In this document: one piece after another, positions 1-7,773 of the stretch
How positions within the stretch are numbered: the stretch's first letter is position 1
How the letters are laid out: each line of letters begins with the position of its first letter
Assembly (NCBI GenBank): GCA_005239865.1
Contig: SBBC01000013.1
Location: 1 to 36,758 of the forward strand
From: Candidatus Microgenomatus auricola
GTDB lineage: Bacteria; Patescibacteriota; Patescibacteriia; SBBC01
Direction: 5' to 3'
DNA length: 36,758 nucleotides
Made by a program: the position numbers and the translations under genes
The notes under the pieces: generated by a model
Database searches by the model: none
The model's input: the letters and a program-made list of their open reading frames with translations, nothing else
What the model was told of the DNA's origin: nothing

Positions 1-123
1 GTTTGCAGCATTTATCACCAACTGATTTATACTGCATGTTTTGCTCGCATTGATAAAAGGAGGCGCTCAACAATTATGTCGTGGAGCATATTATGTTAGT
101 ATGAAGCTGTTACGTAAGAGCGT

Positions 124-891
124 ATGAAAAGAAGTGTCGCGTATCCGCCAACTTTGCTTAATTCGCTCTTTGGCGAATACGATTCAAAGCAGTCAAACTT
201 AATTATTCGTACCGTTGTTCGATTTACCACGCACCCAAAAGATATCAAGGGATTTCTCGCGGGAGTCAAACGCCGCGGTCTTGTAACTAAAGCACGAAAA
301 GCGTATCTCAACTTTTCAATCCATGATGAAATCAGGCGAGCGCTATTAGCCCTGAAGGGACAACGAGATCCTCTATGGCAAATGGTAAAAAAGTATCAAC
401 GATACTGGCGGGCAGAAGCACGGGCAGCTCGGTTAAACTCTCGGGATCGCGCGCTCTTTATTGGGTGTGGCCCGTACCCATATTCAGCGTTCTTTTATGC
501 CATGGATTTCGGCTGCAAGGTTGTCTGCCTTGAACGAAGCACGAAATGCTGCGCCATCGCACGACGGCTGATTGAAAAGAAGGGTCTTTCACGAGCCATC
601 AGCGTGGTTTGCGGCAATAGCGTCACATTCAATTATGGGAGGTTTCATAAAATTTTTTTCGCAACGCAGGTCGAAGATAAAGAAAGAAGTTTGCGACAAA
701 TCGAAAAAACCGCGCCTGATGGCGCACTGGTCGTCACCCGGACTTCTGACCGCAAGGGTTTGAATTCAATACTTTCGAAGCCGCTTGAACTAAAACGGGT
801 ACGCGGCTTTGAATATGTCCGAACGCTCACGTGGTCTCGCTATTTTACCCTTCCAACGTTTACTATTATTTTGCGCAAGCTTTCAACATAA
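124..891 (+). CDS. class I SAM-dependent methyltransferase-like protein resembling nicotianamine synthase (NAS/CntL-like)
   Basis: 255 aa ORF. Motif DRALFIGCGPYPYSAFFYAMDFGCKVVCLERSTKCCAIARRLIEKKGLSRAISVVCGN resembles the NAS/CntL nucleotide-binding block (GSGPLPxT... GL.. G). By-eye call. Confidence 0.55.
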   Translation: MKRSVAYPPTLLNSLFGEYDSKQSNLIIRTVVRFTTHPKDIKGFLAGVKRRGLVTKARKAYLNFSIHDEIRRALLALKGQRDPLWQMVKKYQRYWRAEARAARLNSRDRALFIGCGPYPYSAFFYAMDFGCKVVCLERSTKCCAIARRLIEKKGLSRAISVVCGNSVTFNYGRFHKIFFATQVEDKERSLRQIEKTAPDGALVVTRTSDRKGLNSILSKPLELKRVRGFEYVRTLTWSRYFTLPTFTIILRKLST

Positions 892-898
892 AGCCACT

Positions 899-1702
899 AT
901 GATTCAACAGCTTACGAGTTATCCTTCCGCGACCATAAAATTTCAAAATCCCGAGCGACCCAGACCGATTGTCGCGGTGGTCGGGATCATTCATGGCAAT
1001 GAACCCTGCGGCTGGCACGCGATCAAAACGACCGAGCGTGAACTTCGATCATCGCCGCTTCTCAAAGGCACCGTCTATCTCATTGGTGCCAATATGGCAG
1101 CCTACAGAAGAAGGTCTGCATTCGTAGATTGCGATTTGAATCGGGCATTCAATACGAGGCAAAAGCGACTGCACGAACAAAAAATTGTTTATCATTTGCG
1201 AAACATATTTTCACAGTGTGATTATATTTTAGACATTCACTCTTCAACCACAACCATCGAGCCTTTCGTGGCGCGATGCAACTCTCGATACAAGAAACTC
1301 GCACATCATCTCCTGGACAAATTTGTTGTCGTTGATAAATCCTTAGCTCGGGGAGCGCTTTTTACGGAATTTTCGAGGACGTTACTCGTCGAGTGCGGGC
1401 GAGATTTAGACCAGAAAACATTCAGACTAGCTGAAAAAATTCCGCTCCGTTTTCTCACCGCGCTCTTGATGATACGAGGCCAGCAATTCACCTCCAAAAA
1501 ACCAAAAGTGTATTTTGCTACTGAACGGCTTGCGCTCAAGGGATTTCGCGTAACCGGTTTCAAGTCTTTGAAGCGGGCCCAAAAAGTAGGCGAGAGCGCT
1601 TTAGTACGAATGACGACGAAACGCCAATTGTATCCTATGGTCATCGATGACATAAACGGTGAAAAAACTGTGTTGCTCGCGCAGCAAATTGGTCCAGGAT
1701 GA
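899..1702 (+). CDS. succinylglutamate desuccinylase/aspartoacylase-family zinc hydrolase (M14-like)
   Basis: ATG at 899, 7 nt after the upstream stop. Zn-site motifs GIIHGNEPCGWHA (HxxE), DIHSS and late VECGR are all present. Confidence 0.7.
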   Translation: MIQQLTSYPSATIKFQNPERPRPIVAVVGIIHGNEPCGWHAIKTTERELRSSPLLKGTVYLIGANMAAYRRRSAFVDCDLNRAFNTRQKRLHEQKIVYHLRNIFSQCDYILDIHSSTTTIEPFVARCNSRYKKLAHHLLDKFVVVDKSLARGALFTEFSRTLLVECGRDLDQKTFRLAEKIPLRFLTALLMIRGQQFTSKKPKVYFATERLALKGFRVTGFKSLKRAQKVGESALVRMTTKRQLYPMVIDDINGEKTVLLAQQIGPG

Positions 1703-1851
1703 GACTCTGCTACCTTTCAATATTCTAAGATGACCCACCGCAATTGGCGTTGCTTTGTGTTACCGCCGGTGCGAGGTAGGCGCGAGGCGGAACCAGTTCA
1801 TAATCGTTGACGGTCTGGGTGGACGCTATGCCGTTTGCCATTGTCGTACCA

Positions 1852-1880
1852 TTGACAATCCGTCAAAAACGCTTTACAGT
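1852..1880 (+). promoter_or_regulatory. sigma70-type promoter for the GHMP-like gene
   Basis: TTGACA (1852-1857), 17 nt, TACAGT (1875-1880), followed by ATG at 1901. Confidence 0.7.
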
Positions 1881-1900
1881 CTTGTGTAAGGCGAATCCCT

Positions 1901-3751
1901 ATGTCTCAGCGTCTGCCGATGAATTCGGGTGCGCTGCAAGAAAACTTCCCCGAGGTTTACGGAGAGTTTTTTCCGAGATGTGAATTGGTCGTGTCCGCGC
2001 CGGGAAGTTTCTACTGGTTCGGTGATCACGCCGATCGCTATGGCGAACTCGCGGTGAAGCAGAAGATTCCACTCCGCGCCTACGTCGGTCTGGAGGCGAC
2101 GGACGAGCCGACCTGGACGCTCGCGGACAGCATTTTTCTCGTTCCCAGCGAGCGGAAGTTCAGACGGTTCTCCCGCCACACGCCGCGGAACAAGCGTCTG
2201 CTGCAACTCCTCGCTGACTTCGCGCAAACGCTGGGCATGAAATCGCCGTATCGCGTGCATACGCTGACAGAAATTCCGATTGACTGTGGCATCTCGAGCT
2301 GGGCGGCGGTGAGCGCGGCGTTGAGTTTGGCGCTCCATTTGAAGACCGGTATTGTTACGGCTGCCGACGTTGAACGCTGGAATAGTGCGCCACTCGAGCA
2401 ATTGACGGTGGCAGGATCGTCATTCGATCAGGTGTTCAAAATGGCATGGAAGCTCGAATTAATCTTCAATGCAGATTCCTCTGCTGGGGCAGGCGTGTTT
2501 GCAGCCATGGCGAGCTCGGCGTTCCCGGTGATGTACATGACCGAAAAGCGGGTAGACGCACAGTCAGCAAAAGCGAGCAATCGGATGCCGATTGATTTCG
2601 GCGACGAGTACCATCTTCTTGATCACGTCAAGTACTGGGGATTCCGGCTTCATGAATTTTTCGGCTTGCGCAGCACGGAGAATTGGCCCCTGGATTTTGG
2701 ACTGCTCTATGCGGGGAGTACGACCAGCGCGGAGTTCGTCATTCGATCGGCGAATGACGCTCAACTCGCGCTCAAAGATGCGACAGAATCGTTTGTCGCA
2801 ATCGCCCAGAAAAAAATTCCGGACAATCACGAAACACTTCCACCGTTCCTCATGCGCACGCGGGAGAACTCGACAATCAGCGCATGGGATGCCATGCTTG
2901 CTGTTTTGGGAAATACGAGCATCGAAGGCGTTATCGCATTCCGTCAAATTTTCGATCGGGGATATACCGAAAAAGCGATCGACGACTTGTTTGACGCGAT
3001 TTATCGTTACAATTCGTTCCTTTCGCTTTTCCGCGTGACGACGCCAACACTGCGTTTAATTCGTCACTACTTAAAAAAAGCTGCAACGAAAGAAGAAACG
3101 ACGCTGGCGTCTAAAATCACCGGCGCCGGTCGTGGGGGCGACATTCTCTTTGCCACGCCGCTCCACACCTTTGAACACTCAATGGAGAGTTTGCTGAAGG
3201 CGCTCCGAGAAAAAGTTGATTCGAGGATTTGGTTGGACTACGCTTCATGGCTCGATGGATACGAAGAGCTCGGTCTGATCGTTGAACAGGATTTACAACG
3301 CGCGCACTACTCACAGTTCGTTTCGTCGGGGGGCGCGGTGGTTCGTACTTGGACGAACGATCGAACGTTCTCACAGATCGTCGGTTTGGATCGCTTAGAG
3401 TCGTCTCGGAAATCATTCGATCTCTTCCTCGATGCCGGTGAGCGGATGATCTATCTCAAAGGCAAGCCGCTCACTTCGAAAGAGCTTCATTCTCGCAAGA
3501 TGACAACTGCCATTCTGCGCGTGCTCTTAGACCACCTTGGGCAAAGTGTCCATTCACAGCAACTCCCAGCGTCGTCATACGTTGATCGGACGAGTATGCA
3601 GGGGAAAATCATCGGACCGCTGCGGGAAATTTTCGAAGCACGAACCGGCAAAAAGCTACCGTTGTCGATTAGCGGCGGGTTACGAAAAAACTTTACCCTC
3701 CGTCTCGAACCGAGCGATTTGACTATTGGCATGATCGAGAAGAAGATCTAA
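1901..3751 (+). CDS. GHMP-kinase-superfamily protein with C-terminal winged-helix (OmpR/PhoB-like) extension
   Basis: 616 aa. Motif 1 SAPGSFYWFGDHADRYGE, motif 2 IPIDCGISSWAAVSAALSLAL, motif 3 KITGAGRGGDILFAT. The C-terminal ~130 aa have a wHTH-like pattern (LDAGERMIYLKGKPLTSKE...ILRVLLDHLGQSVHSQQL...IGPLREIFEA). Confidence 0.7.
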   Translation: MSQRLPMNSGALQENFPEVYGEFFPRCELVVSAPGSFYWFGDHADRYGELAVKQKIPLRAYVGLEATDEPTWTLADSIFLVPSERKFRRFSRHTPRNKRLLQLLADFAQTLGMKSPYRVHTLTEIPIDCGISSWAAVSAALSLALHLKTGIVTAADVERWNSAPLEQLTVAGSSFDQVFKMAWKLELIFNADSSAGAGVFAAMASSAFPVMYMTEKRVDAQSAKASNRMPIDFGDEYHLLDHVKYWGFRLHEFFGLRSTENWPLDFGLLYAGSTTSAEFVIRSANDAQLALKDATESFVAIAQKKIPDNHETLPPFLMRTRENSTISAWDAMLAVLGNTSIEGVIAFRQIFDRGYTEKAIDDLFDAIYRYNSFLSLFRVTTPTLRLIRHYLKKAATKEETTLASKITGAGRGGDILFATPLHTFEHSMESLLKALREKVDSRIWLDYASWLDGYEELGLIVEQDLQRAHYSQFVSSGGAVVRTWTNDRTFSQIVGLDRLESSRKSFDLFLDAGERMIYLKGKPLTSKELHSRKMTTAILRVLLDHLGQSVHSQQLPASSYVDRTSMQGKIIGPLREIFEARTGKKLPLSISGGLRKNFTLRLEPSDLTIGMIEKKI

Positions 3752-3776
3752 TCTTACGTTCGGCGCTGGGTAATAG

Positions 3777-3800
3777 AATGGCTCAACACAGCCATTTTTT
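3777..3800 (+). terminator. Rho-independent terminator
   Basis: AATGGCT (3777-3783) / AGCCATT (3790-3796) stem followed by a T run, 26 nt after the GHMP stop. Confidence 0.7.
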
Positions 3801-3857
3801 ACTATTTCTGAATTTTTTCACTATTTTTCCGAGGGAGCCAACAGCTATGGTGAGAGC

Positions 3858-4094
3858 GTGAATGAGATCGGTAGGGAGGAACGCATCACGAAGATCGGGA
3901 GTGCCGTCCGACTACGTCTTGCTTCTGGAGTACGGGTCTACGTGATTGTTGCGAATGGCGGAAGTCCGAACGATGGCACCGTTTCTATGCACTCACCGCT
4001 TGGCCAGGCTGTCCTTGGGAAAAAGGTGCATGCGCGGGTGACAGTGAGGACGCCGGCAGGCGAACAGCAGTGCGAGATCCTGGAAATTCTCTAG
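3858..4094 (+). CDS. stand-alone GreA/GreB C-terminal-domain protein
   Basis: 78 aa, GTG start. VSMHSPLGQAVLGKKVHARVTVRTPAGEQQCEILEIL matches the GreA/B C-terminal pattern (iS..SPlG.AllGk..GD.v.v..p.G...yeIl.I). The N-terminal coiled coil is absent. Confidence 0.7.
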   Translation: MNEIGREERITKIGSAVRLRLASGVRVYVIVANGGSPNDGTVSMHSPLGQAVLGKKVHARVTVRTPAGEQQCEILEIL

Positions 4095-4113
4095 GAGGTG
4101 AGGGCTGTTTTCT

Positions 4114-4143
4114 AGCCACGGAGCAGCACAACCGCTCGTGGCT
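4114..4143 (+). promoter_or_regulatory. intercistronic RNA hairpin
   Basis: AGCCACG-(G)AGC (4114-4124) pairs with GCTCGTGGCT (4134-4143), one bulged G. No T tract follows; an SD-like AAAGGAG lies just downstream. Confidence 0.45.
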
Positions 4144-4228
4144 GGAAAGGAGTTCTTTGGTTCGTTGAAAAACAGGTACTCCGTTCACGGTTTCTGTTAC
4201 AACCGCGTGGAGAAAGGGGTCGATCATT

Positions 4229-4486
4229 GTGTGTCAAGCCGCGGAAACTAGTCATGTGTGTAGCGAGTGCGGATGTTTTTGCAGTTCGTCGATTTGTAGA
4301 GGATGCATAGACGTCGAGGAGCTGTATGAATCGTTGCTGCTCGATGATCTACGGACGAGTGCTATATCTCCGAAGCTGAAAGAGCAGGCGAGATTCAAGC
4401 TCGCTCGACTGTGGCAGATCAGAGTAAAGTGGAAGAGTGCGCCGACGCAGCGTTCCGCCCACGTCAGGAATAGAGCATTTTCCTGA
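4229..4486 (+). CDS. small zinc-ribbon-like protein
   Basis: 85 aa, GTG start. Cys cluster CSECGCFCSSSICRGCIDVEELYESL. Confidence 0.5.
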   Translation: MCQAAETSHVCSECGCFCSSSICRGCIDVEELYESLLLDDLRTSAISPKLKEQARFKLARLWQIRVKWKSAPTQRSAHVRNRAFS

Positions 4487-4516
4487 TTGGATGTTGACTA
4501 TGAGTGGAGGTCAGGC

Positions 4517-4858
4517 ATGGATACTATCCGACGATGGGGACTGGATTGGTATGATTGGCGGAGTGATGAGGAGATCCGCGAGGAAGATCGTCGGGAAGAG
4601 ATTCTGCTCAAGCTCTCCACGCAGGTCATTCAGAACTGCCTGAAGGCGGGAATCGGGATCGACCATTTCGCCTTCGTCAAGAAAACGAGTTTTTGGACGG
4701 ATGAAACGACGTACTGGGCGAGCGCCAACTTGGTGCCGCATACCGAAGCGACGCACAATCAGTTTCGTCGAATCGTCAAGGATGTGATTAACACTCATCG
4801 GTCAGAGCTGCAAACGTTCATGCGTTTGATCCCGCCATACATTACCATTGACGAATAA
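4517..4858 (+). CDS. hypothetical protein
   Basis: ATG at 4517 with SD-like TGGAGG at 4505-4510. Co-directional and closely spaced with its neighbours. Confidence 0.6.
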   Translation: MDTIRRWGLDWYDWRSDEEIREEDRREEILLKLSTQVIQNCLKAGIGIDHFAFVKKTSFWTDETTYWASANLVPHTEATHNQFRRIVKDVINTHRSELQTFMRLIPPYITIDE

Positions 4859-4915
4859 CTCCATGTCACTGTTAAGTTAACCCGCACGCCGGGCACCGGT
4901 AGAACGGAACATTCC

Positions 4916-5458
4916 ATGAACAGTCTTACACGACAGTTATTACCGACTGACTTGACCTATCTCGTGCCGAACAACTATGTTCTCCGAGGTGCGGAGTCGC
5001 CGATTCGAATCGTGCCGCCGAATGCCGAATCGGTAGTCGAGGCAGTTCGGACGCTGGCTCTGGCTCACCTTCGAGAAGTCTGGAGCGATAACTTCACGAC
5101 TCGCTACTTGGCCGAACAGGATGGGTATACCAGACGGTATATTGCCGGGAAAGAAAGTGATGCACGGGCCTCGATTGCGCGCGACGAAAGCTACACCAGG
5201 CGGTACATCGTCGATCGCGAGCATGATGCAAAGATCGAAGCCCTTGGCATGACTCTCAGGCATCAAGAGCGGATGGCGGAGGCTGAACGTCGCGCATTGA
5301 GGGACGCACGCAAGCTCGAAGCCGTTGCCGTGGTCTCTGGCAAGGCTCTCGAAGTGCTGCGAGATGAGGTTGATGTCCTGGTCTACGAGTACTCTCGCGG
5401 CTGGTTTAACACCGAACATGGGATCGGGATTCGTGTCCGTCGCGCTGCCCGTCGGTAG
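4916..5458 (+). CDS. hypothetical coiled-coil-like protein with internal repeats
   Basis: 180 aa. Tandem YTRRYIAGKESDA / YTRRYIVDREHDA repeats, then an Arg/Glu/Ala-rich helical region. Confidence 0.6.
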   Translation: MNSLTRQLLPTDLTYLVPNNYVLRGAESPIRIVPPNAESVVEAVRTLALAHLREVWSDNFTTRYLAEQDGYTRRYIAGKESDARASIARDESYTRRYIVDREHDAKIEALGMTLRHQERMAEAERRALRDARKLEAVAVVSGKALEVLRDEVDVLVYEYSRGWFNTEHGIGIRVRRAARR

Positions 5459-5490
5459 TGGTATTACTTCCCATAAAAGGAGAAGCTGTC

Positions 5491-5613
5491 ATGATAAAGA
5501 CGATTCTCGAACGCTCGCCGTGGCCGGACCCGCCTCCTAATACCGGCATTCCCGCCACCGCCGGGTTAGCACCATCAACTCACGCACGCTCGGTGGGCAG
5601 GCTCAAAAAGTGA
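5491..5613 (+). CDS. small ORF (40 aa), hypothetical
   Basis: ATG at 5491 preceded by AAAAGGAGAAGCTGTC. Reads MIKTILERSPWPDPPPNTGIPATAGLAPSTHARSVGRLKK*. Below the ORF-track length cutoff but has a good SD and spacing. Confidence 0.4.
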   Translation: MIKTILERSPWPDPPPNTGIPATAGLAPSTHARSVGRLKK

Positions 5614-5647
5614 CGTGGCCAGCTCACCTGAGTTTGGAGGGAAGTTT

Positions 5648-6067
5648 ATGGGACGTGAAGTGCTATGTCGTCGGTGTGGAAAGGTAATTGGCTGCGACAC
5701 CATCGCGAATCCGTACAGAGACCCATTCCTCCCGGCGTTCAAGCAACTCTGTGAGAACTGCCGGAATGCCGTCGGGCGAGAATTCGAAAAGCGATTCGAC
5801 GAATCCATGGGCGGGTATGAGCCTAAGAGCTATTGGGATAAACAGGATTGTGAATCGTTTAAGAATCGGATGCTCGAGGGTGCAACGTCCCGCACATTCC
5901 ATAATCGCGGCAGTGACATCTGCGACAGGTGCCATGGCGCAGGGGCGGTGGATAGGCAAGGCCTGTGTGGTTCCTGCGCCAACCACCGTAAGCGCGAGCT
6001 GGAGGAGTACGAAGAGCGGGTAAAAGCGGAGCGCCGTGTGCGGAAGACTGACTTTACGGATTTATAG
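5648..6067 (+). CDS. zinc-ribbon protein with two CxxC...CxxC modules
   Basis: ATG at 5648 with GGAGG-like SD. CRRCGK...CENC and CDRCHGAGAVDRQGLCGSC. Confidence 0.65.
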   Translation: MGREVLCRRCGKVIGCDTIANPYRDPFLPAFKQLCENCRNAVGREFEKRFDESMGGYEPKSYWDKQDCESFKNRMLEGATSRTFHNRGSDICDRCHGAGAVDRQGLCGSCANHRKRELEEYEERVKAERRVRKTDFTDL

Positions 6068-6222
6068 GATTACGTTTCGGATATCGCGGACTACCGCATA
6101 CGATTCCCATGCCCGTACGGCGCGAGTGGCAGGCGCCAACCCAAAGGAGGTGCGATCGGGCAGCACCAGAATGTGTAGTCCAGCGTTCACTAGTCCCACG
6201 GAACCCCAACAGGAGTGAAGCC

Positions 6223-6426
6223 ATGGCGGACCAGATCAAATGGGTTAATCCGAACACCGGTGAGATGCTCATTCACCGTGAGGGCGGTGACCGACGCGAG
6301 CTGTTGTTCGACATCTACGGGCCCGAGGGCGATGAACACAGTCACCTGGTCATCGAGGGTGGCAGGGTTCGGTATGTGAGAGACAAAAGCTCGATGACCA
6401 TCACGGACGACCGGATGTCGGAGTAG
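6223..6426 (+). CDS. hypothetical small protein
   Basis: 67 aa MADQIKWVNPNTGEMLIHREGG..., SD-like AACAGGAG upstream, terminator immediately downstream. Confidence 0.6.
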   Translation: MADQIKWVNPNTGEMLIHREGGDRRELLFDIYGPEGDEHSHLVIEGGRVRYVRDKSSMTITDDRMSE

Positions 6427-6438
6427 CTCCTGCACACC

Positions 6439-6473
6439 AGGCCTGTTCGCAAGAATGCGAGCAGGCCTTTTTC
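6439..6473 (+). terminator. Rho-independent terminator
   Basis: AGGCCTGTTCGCA (6439-6451) / TGCGAGCAGGCCT (6456-6468), 13 bp with one G-U pair, AGAA loop, then TTTTTCTTT. Confidence 0.9.
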
Positions 6474-6477
6474 TTTG

Positions 6478-6486
6478 TGCTACACT
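6478..6486 (+). promoter_or_regulatory. extended -10 promoter (TGC-TACACT)
   Basis: TGC TACACT ends 8 nt before the ATG at 6495. The predicted start site gives an almost leaderless mRNA. No good -35. Confidence 0.45.
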
Positions 6487-6494
6487 AGTCTCGT

Positions 6495-7046
6495 ATGTTC
6501 ACCGACGTTTTCTTATACGTGTTTATCAGCCTTGTTTTCATCGTGTTGGTGACCGCTGCTTTTGCCGGCTGGAAAGCCGCACCGTACGTACCGACCTGGC
6601 AGCGTGACGTGCGCCGGATGCTCCAGCTCGCCCAAGTCAAACCGGGCGAGCTAGTGGTTGACCTAGGGTCCGGCGACGGAAGATTTTTAGTGACGGCTTC
6701 GCAAGAGTTCGGCAGCCAGGCAGTCGGGTATGAACTCTCGTTGCTGCCGTACGTCGTGTCGCTGATCCGAAAGCGGATCTCCCGGGCCAATCGCATATCC
6801 GTGAAGTTCCGCGACTTCTATCGGGCTGATCTTTCACCGGCTGATGTGGTGGTTTGCTTCCTCACTCCGAAAGCGATGAAAAAACTTGAGCCGAAATTCG
6901 AGCGCGAACTTCGGCCGGGGACACGAGTTGTGTCATTTGCCTTTCGTCTTCCCGGTTGGCCATCCTCGTTGGTTGATAAACCGACTCCGCAATCGACCCC
7001 GGTCTTTGTCTATCGCGTTCAGGCAAACCCGCGACGAGGCACTTGA
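6495..7046 (+). CDS. membrane-anchored class I SAM-dependent methyltransferase
   Basis: N-terminal hydrophobic helix FLYVFISLVFIVLVTAAFAG, then LVVDLGSGDGRFLVTASQEFG...AVGYELS (motif I and acidic loop). Confidence 0.8.
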   Translation: MFTDVFLYVFISLVFIVLVTAAFAGWKAAPYVPTWQRDVRRMLQLAQVKPGELVVDLGSGDGRFLVTASQEFGSQAVGYELSLLPYVVSLIRKRISRANRISVKFRDFYRADLSPADVVVCFLTPKAMKKLEPKFERELRPGTRVVSFAFRLPGWPSSLVDKPTPQSTPVFVYRVQANPRRGT

Positions 7047-7071
7047 CGGACGTTCCAACTGGAGGTACACT
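7043..7071 (+). promoter_or_regulatory. sigma70-type promoter
   Basis: TTGACG (7043-7048), 17 nt, TACACT (7066-7071), upstream of the ATG at 7118. Confidence 0.6.
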
Positions 7072-7117
7072 ACGCCTACAACCAAAGAAACCAAAGGCCA
7101 GGTAAAGGAAAACAACC

Positions 7118-7726
7118 ATGAACGACAGCCGCGAAATTCTTCAAATCAAAAAACTCATAGTAGCCGCTGAAAGTAGCTTGCGGGAAGCGCGTGAACTTCT
7201 TAGCGTTTTGAGTGGCGAAATCCCGCCCTTACCGAACGCGGCGGAACAGGCAAAAGAAGTTGGTCGGGTGACGATGGGTGTCGACGGGAAGGTAATCGAA
7301 GGGATTTTCGACGGTCAGAACATGGTTGGACCGGACGGCAAGATGTACTCGGTCCCGGCGAACTACGCCTCGAAGTCGAAACTCGTCGAAGGTGACCGCT
7401 TGAAATTGACCATCACGAACGACGGCTCGTTCATCTACAAGCAAATCGGACCGGTTGAGCGACAACGCCTGATCGGCACGTTGACGAAGGACGAGACGTC
7501 AAATGAGTACCGGGTGGTGGCGGGCGACCGGACGTACCGCGTCCTCCTCGCTTCGGTGACGTACTTCAAAGGTGAGGCTGGCGACGAAGTCGTCATTCTC
7601 GTCCCGAAAGATAAGCCGAGTCGGTGGGGTGCAGTCGAAAACATCATCAAGCCAACGAGCTTCAGCGGTGAGGCGGCCGCTTCCCCCTCGGCCCCCAGTT
7701 CAGACGACCTCTCCCTGCAGCAGTAA
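7118..7726 (+). CDS. conserved hypothetical protein (beta-rich core)
   Basis: 202 aa with SD-like AAAGGAAAA upstream. Recurrent short beta-strand pattern (GKVIEGIFDGQNMVGPDGKMYSVPANYASKSKLVEGDRLKLTI). Confidence 0.65.
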   Translation: MNDSREILQIKKLIVAAESSLREARELLSVLSGEIPPLPNAAEQAKEVGRVTMGVDGKVIEGIFDGQNMVGPDGKMYSVPANYASKSKLVEGDRLKLTITNDGSFIYKQIGPVERQRLIGTLTKDETSNEYRVVAGDRTYRVLLASVTYFKGEAGDEVVILVPKDKPSRWGAVENIIKPTSFSGEAAASPSAPSSDDLSLQQ

Positions 7727-7734
7727 ACCGACCA

Positions 7735-7763
7735 TTGTCGAGCGCGAAAATCTCGGCTACACT
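7735..7763 (+). promoter_or_regulatory. sigma70-type promoter for dnaX
   Basis: TTGTCG (7735-7740), 17 nt, TACACT (7758-7763). ATG at 7774 is only 11 nt past the -10. Confidence 0.6.
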
Positions 7764-7773
7764 TATTGGTGGT

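Noticed and set aside
76-99. Possible leader peptide MSWSILC* after an AAAGGAGG site before ORF 1
   Set aside because: Only 7 codons, long SD spacing, no attenuator hairpin seen. Cannot be supported from one sequence.
4165-4251. 28-codon TTG ORF after AAAGGAG (LKNRYSVHGFCYNRVEKGVDHCVSSRGN)
   Set aside because: Weak start codon, overlaps the next ORF, no recognisable features.
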